NCBI GenBank assembly: GCA_018262985.1
Contig: JADFDI010000007.1
Coordinates: 1-64,000 of the forward strand
DNA length: 64,000 bases
Direction: 5' to 3'
Source: Spirochaetota bacterium
Lineage (GTDB): Bacteria > Spirochaetota > Spirochaetia > Treponematales > UBA12059
In this document: positions 9,454-17,146 of the stretch, piece after piece
Layout of the letters: the number at the start of each line of letters is the position of its first letter
Numbering within the stretch: position 1 is the stretch's first letter
Translations under genes and position numbers: made by a program
Notes under the pieces: generated by a model
What the model saw: only the letters and a program-made list of their open reading frames with translations
The model's database searches: none
What the model was told of the DNA's origin: nothing

Positions 9454-10455
9454 ATGTCCGCCTCCACGCTCCCGCCCTTCGACGCCCTCGATCCGAACCT
9501 CGCCGTCGAGGCCGCGGCGGAAGCCTGGGGCCTCGCCCTCGACGGCACCTTCGAGACCTTTCCGAGCTACGTGAACCGCGTATTCGGCTTCCGGGACGAG
9601 GAGGGGCGGCACTGGGTAGCCAAGTTCTACCGGCCGGGCCGCTGGAGCCTGCCCGCCATCGCCGAGGAGCACGCTTTCCTCGCCGAACTGGCGGCCGAGG
9701 ACGCGCCGGTCGCGGCGCCCGTTCCCGGGCTCGACGGCTCCACCCTGCAGCTCCTGGAGATCGAGGAGGAGTCCGGCTCGGTTCTGGAGGTTCCCTTCGC
9801 GCTATGGCCCAAGAAGTCGGGCCGCGGCTTCGACGCGGAGTCCGAGTCCGACTGGCTCCGACTCGGCGCCCTGGCCGGCCGCGTCCACTCGGTCGGCGCC
9901 CGCCGCGCCGCGCCCTTCCGTCGCCGCCTCGCGCCGGGCCTGCTCCGGGCGGACGCTGAAGCCCTGCTCGGCGCCGGCGTGGTCCACCCCGACTGCCGCG
10001 GCGAATTCGTCGAGGCGCTCGAGCTCGCCGAGCCGCGCGTGGACGCGGCCCTCGAAGCCCTGCCCGTCCAGCGCATCCACGGCGACTTCCACCGCGGCAA
10101 CATCCTCGACCGCGGCCCCGAGGGGCTCCTCCTCGTGGACTTCGACGACATGGCCACGGGGCCGGCGGTGCAGGACCTCTGGCTCCTCCTGCCCGACCAC
10201 GCGGCCGCCTGCCGCCGCGAGCTCGCCCTGGTGCTCGAAGGCTACGCCGAGTTCCGCGAGCTGCCCTCCGGATCGGTCGCCGCCGTCGAGAGCCTCCGCT
10301 TCCTCCGCATGGTGTCCTACCTGGCCTGGCAGGCGCGCCAGCGCGCCGACGCGGCCTTCCCCCGCCACTTCCCCGACTGGGGCGGCCGGGCCTTCTGGCT
10401 CCGCGAGTGCGCCGACCTCCTCGAGCAGGCCCGCCTCGTGGCCGACGGCGCCTGA
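9454..10455 (+). CDS. srkA: SrkA/YihE-type serine/threonine protein kinase
   Basis: Cytosolic kinase of the aminoglycoside-phosphotransferase-like fold; in enterobacteria SrkA (RdoA/YihE) protects cells during envelope and oxidative stress. The product is 333 aa, close to the family norm (~328). Visible motifs: the N-terminal GTFETFPSYVNRVFGFRDEE strand region, the lysine in WVAKFYRPGRWS, the catalytic loop IHGDFHRGNIL near residue 212 (HGDxxxxN), and the metal-binding LLVDFDDMATGP near 230. The conserved Tyr-Arg-Pro-Gly-Arg-Trp is characteristic of SrkA. The ribosome site is weak (GAAGG). It is transcribed divergently from the RHS gene; the 236-bp gap must hold both promoters, but no clear one was identified. 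Confidence 0.88.
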   Translation: MSASTLPPFDALDPNLAVEAAAEAWGLALDGTFETFPSYVNRVFGFRDEEGRHWVAKFYRPGRWSLPAIAEEHAFLAELAAEDAPVAAPVPGLDGSTLQLLEIEEESGSVLEVPFALWPKKSGRGFDAESESDWLRLGALAGRVHSVGARRAAPFRRRLAPGLLRADAEALLGAGVVHPDCRGEFVEALELAEPRVDAALEALPVQRIHGDFHRGNILDRGPEGLLLVDFDDMATGPAVQDLWLLLPDHAAACRRELALVLEGYAEFRELPSGSVAAVESLRFLRMVSYLAWQARQRADAAFPRHFPDWGGRAFWLRECADLLEQARLVADGA

Positions 10456-10577
10456 GCCGCCTTCCCCGATCGGCGCCGGCATCCCGTCCCTTCCCAAAGC
10501 CCGGAGCTCCCCGTGGGAGTCGCCCGTTCCCCTCGGGGCTTGACCCTGCGCACGCGGCTCTGCGACGATGGCCGCCC

Positions 10578-11795
10578 ATGGACGACCGCAGCGCCTACGC
10601 GGCCCTGAGACGCAAACTCGACACCCTGCCCGTCGGCTACCCGAAGGGCAAGGCCGGCCTTCGCATCCTCCGGCGCTTGTTCACGCCCGAGGAGGCCGGC
10701 ATCGCCCTCTTCATGGATTGGCGCTTCTCGGATTCGCCTGCCATCGCTCGCGCCATGGCGGCCGCCGGGCGGACGGTTCCCGCGAACCTGCGCGGCGCCC
10801 TCGGGGGCATGGCGTCCAAGGGCGCGATCCTCGGTCGACCCGGCACGGATTCCTGGGCGCTCCAGCCCTTCGTCGTCGGCATGTACGAGCTCCAGGTGGC
10901 GAGCCTGGCCAGGGAAGGCGTCGAGGACGCGACGAGCTTCCTCAAGGAAGGCTTCGCGCTCGAACTCCTCGCCTCGGGCGAGCACCAGACCCGCGTCATC
11001 CCGGTCGGAGCCGCCATCCGGAGCGAGCACCGCGTGGCGAGCCACGAGGAGTTCCGCGAGCTCATCAAGGCCGCAGACGGCCGCATCGCCGTGCTGCCCT
11101 GCGTCTGCCGCAAGGGCGCGGACCTCTCCGGGCACCCGTGCAAGGCCACCGATCGGCGCGAGCTCTGCATCGTCTTCCGCGACTACGCGGACACGGTCGT
11201 CCGCGAAGGCTGGGGCCGGGGCATCGGGGTCGACGAGGCCTTGGCCATCGCCGCGGAGAACGAGCGCGAAGGGCTCGTCATGCGTCCCTCGAACGAGCGC
11301 GAGCCGCAGTTCCTCTGCGCCTGCTGCGGGGACTGCTGCGGCCTCTTCGCGGTGGTGAAGGCCATGCGGAGGCCGGCCGACTTCGTTTCCTCCAACTTCC
11401 GCGCCCGCGTAGACCCGGACGCCTGCGTCTCCTGCGGGGCCTGCGCGCGGCGCTGCCCCATGGACGCCGTCCTGTTGAAGGGCGCGAAGGCTCGCGCCGT
11501 CCCCGCGTTCCGGGCGCGGTGCTCCGGCGCTGCCGCGGCCAAACCCAAGGCCCGCGTCGTTCCGGCGCGCTGCGTCGGCTGCGGCGTCTGCGTTGCGGCC
11601 TGCGCGTTCGGCGCCGTCACGCTCGAGCGGAAGAGCGCCACCGTCCCCCCCGCCGACACGGCCGAACTTCTCGAACGGCTCGCCGCGACCAGGCCCGGCG
11701 CGGTTCGCAAGCTCTGGACCGGCCTTCGCGGACTCCTCGGCATTCCCGTCCGCGACATGGGGAACCGGACTCCGGGACCCGGCGGCCGGTCCTGA
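10578..11795 (+). CDS. 4Fe-4S dicluster ferredoxin-domain protein
   Basis: A 405-aa cytosolic protein. The C-terminal third carries two ferredoxin-like motifs, CVSCGACARRCP (about residue 285) and CVGCGVCVAACA (about residue 335), each able to bind a [4Fe-4S] cluster. A further Cys-rich stretch (FLCACCGDCCGLF near 250) and PCVCRKG with a nearby HPC (near 175) may hold more metal. The N-terminal half is helical and not recognised. It probably moves electrons or senses redox state; partner unknown. It runs convergently with hypB (38 bp apart). A TTGACC box at 10540-10545 is followed by a poor -10 eight bases before the ATG, so this start may also be leaderless. Confidence 0.8.
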   Translation: MDDRSAYAALRRKLDTLPVGYPKGKAGLRILRRLFTPEEAGIALFMDWRFSDSPAIARAMAAAGRTVPANLRGALGGMASKGAILGRPGTDSWALQPFVVGMYELQVASLAREGVEDATSFLKEGFALELLASGEHQTRVIPVGAAIRSEHRVASHEEFRELIKAADGRIAVLPCVCRKGADLSGHPCKATDRRELCIVFRDYADTVVREGWGRGIGVDEALAIAAENEREGLVMRPSNEREPQFLCACCGDCCGLFAVVKAMRRPADFVSSNFRARVDPDACVSCGACARRCPMDAVLLKGAKARAVPAFRARCSGAAAAKPKARVVPARCVGCGVCVAACAFGAVTLERKSATVPPADTAELLERLAATRPGAVRKLWTGLRGLLGIPVRDMGNRTPGPGGRS

Positions 11796-11834
11796 CGCTC
11801 CGCACGCCCGCTCGCTGCGACCTGCCCGCCCCGC

Positions 11835-12563
11835 TCAGCCCTTCCGGCCCGGTCCCTTCCAGTCGCCACGCCGCATGCGGCCGCGACGTTCCTCGATCCA
11901 CGCGGCCAGCTCCGCTATCCCGGTGCCCGCGCGCGCGGAGACCGCATGCACGGGCACGGCGGGGTTGAGGACGCGGACGCGGGCGCGGAAGGCCTCGAGG
12001 TCGAAGGGTTCGCGGCCGAGCCAGTCGGCCTTCGAGACCGCGACGAAATCCGCGGCCGCGAACATGACGGGATACTTGAGCGGCTTGTCGTCGCCTTCGG
12101 GCACCGAGAGCAGCGCCAGGTTGGCGTGGGCGCCGCAGTCCGCCTGCGCGGTGCAGATCAGGTTCCCCACGTTCTCCACGAGCACGAGGTCGAGCGGCGC
12201 CGCTCCCCTCGAGTCCGCGCCGAGGCCGAGCGCCTCCAGGCCCGACTCGAGCATCGCCGCGTCCAGGTGGCAGAAGCCGCCGGTGCGCAGCTGCACCGCC
12301 CGGATGCCCGAGGCCTCGAGCCGGTCGGTGTCCACCCGCGACTCGAGGTCCGCCTCGATGACCGCGAGGCGGAGCCGGGCTCCGAGCGCCGCCGCGAGCG
12401 CCTCGATCAGCGTCGTCTTCCCCGACCCCGGCGAGCCCATGACGTCGACCGCGAGGACGCCGCGCGCGGCAAGGCGCCGGCGCAGGGCCTCGCCCTCCCG
12501 CGCGCCCTCGGCGAGGATAGAAGCCCTCACGTCTATGATCCTCCGCTCCGTACCGTCGTTCAC
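11835..12563 (-). CDS. hypB: Hydrogenase/urease nickel incorporation GTPase HypB
   Basis: GTPase that drives nickel insertion into [NiFe] hydrogenase (or urease) with HypA. 242 aa. Motifs: P-loop GSPGSGKTT near residue 37, EADLES (switch), GGFCHLDA (the Cys-His pair of the G-domain metal site), ENVGNLICTAQADCGAHAN, and VSKADW for guanine recognition. No N-terminal His-rich or CxxCGC high-affinity nickel motif is present. The start is a GTG at 12563 overlapping the hypA stop in GTGA, so it is translationally coupled. No hydrogenase or urease structural genes lie in this window, so the client enzyme must be encoded elsewhere. Confidence 0.93.
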   Translation of the reverse strand: MNDGTERRIIDVRASILAEGAREGEALRRRLAARGVLAVDVMGSPGSGKTTLIEALAAALGARLRLAVIEADLESRVDTDRLEASGIRAVQLRTGGFCHLDAAMLESGLEALGLGADSRGAAPLDLVLVENVGNLICTAQADCGAHANLALLSVPEGDDKPLKYPVMFAAADFVAVSKADWLGREPFDLEAFRARVRVLNPAVPVHAVSARAGTGIAELAAWIEERRGRMRRGDWKGPGRKG

Positions 12564-12967
12564 CGCCTGTCCTCCACCTCGATACGGTCGAGCGAGAATT
12601 CGAGTCCGCCCTCGACCGCGCAATCCCGCCGGCCGCACTCGGGGCAGGCCGGCCCCTCCGGCGCCCTCCGGGCAAGCGCCGCGGCCAGGGCGCGCGCCAG
12701 GGCCGCGGGGCCTCGCGGCCGCGCGGCCGCCTCGAAGAGCGCGCCGCAGGAGAGGCAGCGAAGCCGCGCCTCGGGACGCGTCACCCGGAGCGCGGCCCCC
12801 TCGGCGGCCGTGCCGCGGGCAAGCATGCGGAAGTAGCGCTCCAGCCAAGGGCCTTCCGCGTCGCGAAGCGCGCCCACCGACAGCTCGACCGCCGTGACGC
12901 GCGCGCCGTCGGGCGCGGCCTTCAGGGCCAGGGCGAGGACGTCCATGACGAGGGGCAGCTCATGCAT
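12560..12967 (-). CDS. hypA: Hydrogenase maturation nickel metallochaperone HypA
   Basis: Nickel chaperone working with HypB. 135 aa from the ATG at 12967, giving the expected N-terminus MHELPLVMDV in which His2 binds nickel. The zinc site is visible as CLSCG near residue 75 and CPECGRRDC near 113, separated by an unusually long Ala/Arg-rich insertion. An in-frame ATG 13 codons upstream (13006) would bury His2 and was not chosen. There is no Shine-Dalgarno before 12967, but a good promoter ends 9 bases upstream, which fits a leaderless mRNA. The gene overlaps hypB by 4 bases. Confidence 0.9.
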   Translation of the reverse strand: MHELPLVMDVLALALKAAPDGARVTAVELSVGALRDAEGPWLERYFRMLARGTAAEGAALRVTRPEARLRCLSCGALFEAAARPRGPAALARALAAALARRAPEGPACPECGRRDCAVEGGLEFSLDRIEVEDRR

Positions 12968-12976
12968 CGGAGGCAG

Positions 12977-13006
12977 AGCATACGCGTTCCAACGGACGGG
13001 CGGCAA
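12977..13006 (-). promoter_or_regulatory. Predicted sigma70-type promoter of hypAB, leaderless
   Basis: Read on the minus strand: TTGCCG (13006-13001), 18-bp spacer, TATGCT (12982-12977), then only 9 bases to the hypA ATG. The expected transcription start falls on or within 2-3 bases of the ATG. This explains the missing ribosome site and independently supports the MHELPLV start. Confidence 0.6.
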
Positions 13007-13037
13007 GCGAGCGCCGGCGAGCGGACCGGATGCGCGC

Positions 13038-13110
13038 CGGGGACGGAGCCCGGCGACGACGGAGTTCTCCGACGACGGAGCTCGCCGACTGCAGAGCTCG
13101 CGGGGACGGA
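13038..13110. repeat. Short degenerate GACGGAG-type direct repeats
   Basis: The spacer between hypA and the oxidoreductase holds several imperfect copies of a GGACGGAGCTCG-like word (at about 13041, 13056, 13073 and 13103) separated by CGACGA or CGCGG. The same word builds the tandem block at 22854-22956, so this is a dispersed short repeat of this genome. No coding function was seen. Confidence 0.5.
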
Positions 13111-13232
13111 GTCGCTTTGCCTGAATCCGGCTTCAAGCTCGGGGTTCTGGACTCGCGCCTTCATTATAGATACAACAGGATCGGCACCCGACTTCCACAG
13201 GGACCGGAGCGGTGCCGGAACGGAGCGCGCGC

Positions 13233-14516
13233 ATGGACAGGAACGAGCGGATTTGCGTACTGGGCGCCGGCGCCGCCGGCATTTCGGCGGCGACCTATCT
13301 GCGCGAGGCCGGTTTCACCCGCGTGACGGTCCTCGAAAAGGAGGAAAGGGTCGGCGGGAAGTGCCGCACCCATCGGGAGGGCGAGCTCAACTGGGAGCTC
13401 GGGGCCATCCTTGCGACGACCGACTACGCGACGACGCTCGAGCTCATGCGCCGGGCGGGCATGGAGCCCTGGCGCAAGCCGCGCGCGTCGCGCCCGCCCG
13501 AGACGGCCTTCGAGGGCGGAGGCGTCTGGGACATGGCCCGCGTCTTCCCGGGCTGGGTCGCCCGGTCCGAGCTGCCCGCGGCCCTCGCCCAGATCGCCCG
13601 CTACCAGCTCCTCGCGCCCCGCTGGAAAGCCGCCTTCGCCCCCGGCCACGCGGGGGTTCCGGCCGAGCTCGCCGCGCCCGTCTCGACCTGGATAGCGCGG
13701 CATCGCATGGAAACACTCGGAAAGCTCTGGTCGATTCCCTACGTCTCCTTCGGCTACGGCTTCTACGACGAGGTGCCCGCGGCCTACGCCCTGAAATACT
13801 TCGACCCCGGCGTCACCCGCGCGCTCGCCCTCAAGCGCAAGTTCTTCAATTGGAAGGAAGGCGTCCAGACGCTATGGGAGCGCCTCGCGGCCCCGCTGGA
13901 AGTCCGTACCGGCATGGAGCTCGGTCGCGTCCGCCGCGGGGCCTCGGTCGAGGTATCCGGCGCGGAACGCCGCTCAGGCGCGCCCTTCCGCCTCGAGTTC
14001 GACCGCCTCGTCGTCGCCTGCCCCTGGGACGAGGTCCTCGCGGTCTCGGACGCCTCGGACGACGAACTCGCGCTCGCCTCCCGCATAAGGCACACCGACT
14101 ACCGCGTGCGCCTCGTCCGGACCGAAGGAATGCGCGTCCCCTCTGGCTTCGCCCCGGGCCGTTTCTCCCGCGCGGGGCTCGGGCTACCGATGATCTGGGA
14201 CGAGCGAAACCGCGGGACGGGGACGGTCGCCTTCTACGTCCTCGGCGACGGCTCGACTCCCGGCTCGACGATCGACGCGAACGTGGAGGCCGAGGTCCTG
14301 AGGCTCGGCGGCCGCGTGGTCGAGACCATGGCCCGCGCCGACTGGAAGTACTTCCCCCACGTCGGCCCCGAGGACTACGCGGGCGGCTGGTACGGGCGCT
14401 TCGAGGGGCTGCAGGGCCGGAACCGGACCTTCGTCACGGGCGAGATCGCGTCCTTCTCCACGGTCGAGCGCTCGGCCCGCTACTCGCGGGACCTCGTGCG
14501 CCGCTTCTTCGCCTGA
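13233..14516 (+). CDS. FAD-dependent amine-oxidase-like oxidoreductase
   Basis: A 427-aa flavoprotein of the NAD(P)-binding Rossmann / amine oxidase family. The dinucleotide-binding motif GAGAAGISAATYL begins at residue 11, followed by the adenine-ribose Glu in VTVLEKEERVGGKCRTH, the usual flavin-containing amine oxidase start. The C-terminal FVTGEIASFSTVE takes the place of the late FAD contact. Length and layout resemble protoporphyrinogen-oxidase-like and uncharacterised plant and bacterial members; the substrate is unknown. The ATG at 13233 was preferred over the upstream in-frame GTG (13212) because GGAG sits 8 bases before it. It stands alone between divergent hypA and a convergent protease gene. 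Confidence 0.8.
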   Translation: MDRNERICVLGAGAAGISAATYLREAGFTRVTVLEKEERVGGKCRTHREGELNWELGAILATTDYATTLELMRRAGMEPWRKPRASRPPETAFEGGGVWDMARVFPGWVARSELPAALAQIARYQLLAPRWKAAFAPGHAGVPAELAAPVSTWIARHRMETLGKLWSIPYVSFGYGFYDEVPAAYALKYFDPGVTRALALKRKFFNWKEGVQTLWERLAAPLEVRTGMELGRVRRGASVEVSGAERRSGAPFRLEFDRLVVACPWDEVLAVSDASDDELALASRIRHTDYRVRLVRTEGMRVPSGFAPGRFSRAGLGLPMIWDERNRGTGTVAFYVLGDGSTPGSTIDANVEAEVLRLGGRVVETMARADWKYFPHVGPEDYAGGWYGRFEGLQGRNRTFVTGEIASFSTVERSARYSRDLVRRFFA

Positions 14517-14550
14517 GGCCCCCTGCCCGGGGGTCGGCTCCCGGGCCAGG

Positions 14551-14573
14551 AAAAAGCCCCCGTCAGCCGGGGA
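14551..14573 (-). terminator. Rho-independent terminator after the HtrA-type protease
   Basis: Minus-strand hairpin CCCCG-loop-CGGGG (14572-14558) followed by CTTTTT (14556-14551). The stem is short (5 bp) but the U-tract is clear. On the plus strand there is no following U-tract, so it serves the minus-strand gene ending at 14607. Confidence 0.6.
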
Positions 14574-14606
14574 CCTTCCGCGTCCCGCGCCCGGGCGAGG
14601 GCTTTC

Positions 14607-15842
14607 CTAACCGTCGCGCTCCGAAAGCAAGACCTTGGCCGTCATGGTCCTGCCGCCCCGCACGAAACGGACCTCGACCTCGTCGCCGGGCTTGTTGTCT
14701 TCCAGCGCGGCGTAGAGGTCCGCGATGCTCTCGACCTTGAGGCCGTCCACCGCGACGATGATGTCGCCGCCGACGTAGAACACCGAGCGCCCGTAGCGCA
14801 CCGCCGAGCTTCCCGCGCGGAGTCCGGCCTTCTCCGCGTTCCCGCCCTTCTCGAGCTGGCTCACGAGCAGGCCCTTCTCCGCTCCGGAGGCCATGCCCTT
14901 CTCCTGCATGTAGGCCACGAGCTCGGGGAAGAGCTGCACGAAGGTGGCCTCGACGGCGCCTCGCCTCACCATGCCGTACTTGATCAGGTCGGGCACCACG
15001 CGCTTGGCCGTGTCGACGGGCACCGCGAAACCGATGCCCACCGAGCCGCCCGAGGTCGAGTAGATCATGGTGTTGATGCCGATCATCTCGCCGCGGCTGT
15101 TGAGCAGGGGGCCGCCGGAGTTGCCCTGGTTGATGGAGGCGTCCGTCTGGATCATGCCCTGGATGATCATCCCGTCGCCGTTCTGCACCGGACGCCCGAG
15201 CGCCGAGACGATGCCCTCGGTCAGGGTGCGGTCGAGGCCGAAGGGGTTGCCGATGGCCAGCACCTTCTGCCCGACCTTGAGGCCGGTCGAGGTGCCGTAG
15301 GGTATCACCGTGAGCCGCGTCCCGGAGGGCGGGTCGAACTTGATGACGGCCAGGTCGTTCTCGGAGTCGACGCCGACCACCTCCGCCTGGATGCGGTCGC
15401 CGGAGGCCAGGTTGACCCAGACCTTGTAGGAGTCCTTGACCACGTGGTAGTTGGTCAGGACGTAACCTCGCGCGTCGATGATGGACCCGGAGCCGGTGCC
15501 CGACTCGCGCGGCACGGGTTCGAGGAAGAAGTTGAGCGAGAGCACCTCGGTGGTGACGTTGACGACGCCCTCGTTGTACTTCTCGTAGACGGAGATGTTC
15601 TGTTTTTCCTCGACGGTGAAGTCCCCCGCGAGGGCCTGGGCTTCCATGTAGGAAGAGGAGTATCCGGCTTCGCCGGAAACAGGCGCCGGGGCCACAAGCT
15701 CGGCTTCGCCCGGGTTCGAGGCGGCGGGGGCGCCTTCCCGGAGGCCCTTGAGGGCCAGGGCGGCGCCCGCCCCGAGGGCGAGGCCGGCCGCGAGGGTCGC
15801 GGAGCCGAGCAAGAGTACCTGGTGGCGACTGTAGAGGCGCAT
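14607..15842 (-). CDS. S1C trypsin-like serine protease with PDZ domain (HtrA/DegS family)
   Basis: Envelope quality-control protease, 411 aa. An N-terminal signal anchor (about residues 8-33) is followed by a linker, the trypsin-like domain and one PDZ domain. The catalytic triad is visible: His in LTNYHVV (near 133), Asp in ENDLAVIKF (near 163), and Ser in QGNSGGPLLNS (near 245). The PDZ domain occupies about 300-400 (GGDIIVAVDGLKVESIADLY). A single PDZ and membrane anchor make it DegS-like in layout, but regulated proteolysis of a specific anti-sigma factor cannot be claimed. Start 15842 has GGAGG upstream; the longer frame to 15887 lacks support. Confidence 0.92.
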   Translation of the reverse strand: MRLYSRHQVLLLGSATLAAGLALGAGAALALKGLREGAPAASNPGEAELVAPAPVSGEAGYSSSYMEAQALAGDFTVEEKQNISVYEKYNEGVVNVTTEVLSLNFFLEPVPRESGTGSGSIIDARGYVLTNYHVVKDSYKVWVNLASGDRIQAEVVGVDSENDLAVIKFDPPSGTRLTVIPYGTSTGLKVGQKVLAIGNPFGLDRTLTEGIVSALGRPVQNGDGMIIQGMIQTDASINQGNSGGPLLNSRGEMIGINTMIYSTSGGSVGIGFAVPVDTAKRVVPDLIKYGMVRRGAVEATFVQLFPELVAYMQEKGMASGAEKGLLVSQLEKGGNAEKAGLRAGSSAVRYGRSVFYVGGDIIVAVDGLKVESIADLYAALEDNKPGDEVEVRFVRGGRTMTAKVLLSERDG

Positions 15843-16000
15843 GCGATCCTCCCGGGCGGCGCGGAATTCTCCCGGAGCGCGCGTCAACCTTCCGCGTGCC
15901 CCGCGCGTCGAATATACCGGTTCCGGCCGCCCGGAGCAAAGCCCGGCCGCTTTCGCCTTCCTTACGGCGGGCGACCGGGCGAGACGCCGCGCGTCCGGCC

Positions 16001-16029
16001 TTGTCCCGCGCTTCCGAGCGGCCTAAAGT
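16001..16029 (+). promoter_or_regulatory. Predicted promoter of the phospholipase C-like gene, leaderless
   Basis: TTGTCC (16001-16006), 17-bp spacer, TAAAGT (16024-16029), then 9 bases to the ATG at 16039. An alternative GTG at 16033 would lie upstream of the likely transcription start, so the ATG is favoured. Confidence 0.55.
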
Positions 16030-16038
16030 GGGGTGGAA

Positions 16039-17109
16039 ATGGCATCGCAGATCACGCACGCCCTCGCGGGCGAGGCCGCCCTCGTCGCGGCGTCGAAGAC
16101 GTCCGCGCTTCCCGCTCCCGGTCCGGTACTCGGGACGTTTTTCCGTCTCGGCTGCCAGGGACCGGACCTGTTCTACCACGGCCAGAGGTCGCGGCCGGTC
16201 TCCATCTCGCTCGGCACCCTCGTCCACCGCCGCGGCTTCGGCCGCCTCGCGCGCGCGCTCGTCGCCGACGCGCTCCGAATTCCCGAACCCGCCTGGAACG
16301 CCTTCGTCCTCGGCTTCCTCACGCACGCGGCCGTGGACCGTTCGAGCCACCCCTTCATCGTCTGGTTCTCCGGCTGGCACGATCCGTCCCGCCCCGAGAC
16401 CGCCCGCTACCTCGGTTGCCACGCCTTCCTCGAGCGCGCGCTCGACGCCGCCCTGCTCGAAGGGCGGCTCGGCCTCCAGCCGAGAGGCTGGTCCATCGCC
16501 GAGCGGCTGCTTCCGTCCGGCGGCGTGCCGCGCCAGTTCGCGGCCCGGCTGGCCTCCGCCCTCCGCGCGGCCTATCCCGAACGCCTCGCCGCGGATACGC
16601 TCCTCGAGCGCCGGGTCGCCAACGCCTTCATCGACAGCGAGGGTTTCTACCGCTTCACCGATCCCGCCGCGGTCAGCCTCTCGGAAGCCGCGCTCGCGCC
16701 CTGGGCCTCGCTCGATCCCGAGGCGGGCCGGCGGGCCGTGGCGGTGCTGTACCCGGAAGGCGGCCTCGGCGACCTCGACATCGCCAACCGGCGCCGGCTG
16801 CCTTGGGCCCACCCCTGCGACCCTTCCCGCGTCGACGCGCGCGACTGGTTCCAGCTGGTCGAGGCCGCGGAGGCCGAAGCCGCCGGGGTCCTCGCGCTCG
16901 CGCTCGGCATCCTCGACGCGTCACGCCCCGACCCGCCGGAGCTCGACTCGCTCGAGCGAGCGGTCGGGAACGGCACGCTCAACGTGGGCGGCGCCGACGG
17001 CAAGGCCGCGAGGCCCGTCGCCTGCTCGCCCCTGCCGCTCCCGGAGCTCATGGAGGCGGAATTCCGCGTCCGCCGCGAACGGCTTCGCGGATCGCCCCGT
17101 CGCGGTTGA
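16039..17109 (+). CDS. Zinc-dependent phospholipase C family protein
   Basis: A 356-aa protein with an N-terminal domain like the bacterial zinc-dependent phospholipase C fold. The start ASQITHALAGEAAL carries the first metal-type His, followed by GCQGPDLFYHGQ (Asp/His) near residue 45 and FLTHAAVDRSSHPFIVW (two His, one Asp) near 100, a typical metal-ligand set. No signal peptide is seen, unlike secreted toxins, so a housekeeping or lipid-turnover role is more likely; the substrate is unknown. It precedes fliG1 by 37 bp, but fliG1 has its own promoter overlapping this gene's stop codon. Confidence 0.78.
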   Translation: MASQITHALAGEAALVAASKTSALPAPGPVLGTFFRLGCQGPDLFYHGQRSRPVSISLGTLVHRRGFGRLARALVADALRIPEPAWNAFVLGFLTHAAVDRSSHPFIVWFSGWHDPSRPETARYLGCHAFLERALDAALLEGRLGLQPRGWSIAERLLPSGGVPRQFAARLASALRAAYPERLAADTLLERRVANAFIDSEGFYRFTDPAAVSLSEAALAPWASLDPEAGRRAVAVLYPEGGLGDLDIANRRRLPWAHPCDPSRVDARDWFQLVEAAEAEAAGVLALALGILDASRPDPPELDSLERAVGNGTLNVGGADGKAARPVACSPLPLPELMEAEFRVRRERLRGSPRRG

Positions 17110-17134
17110 CCGCGCCGCGGGGCGCGGCTACACT
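17106..17134 (+). promoter_or_regulatory. Predicted promoter of fliG1, near-leaderless
   Basis: TTGACC (17106-17111, overlapping the upstream stop TGA), 17-bp spacer, TACACT (17129-17134), then 12 bases to the ATG at 17147 with no Shine-Dalgarno sequence. The expected leader is only about 5-6 bases. Confidence 0.55.
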
Positions 17135-17146
17135 CGGGCCACGACC

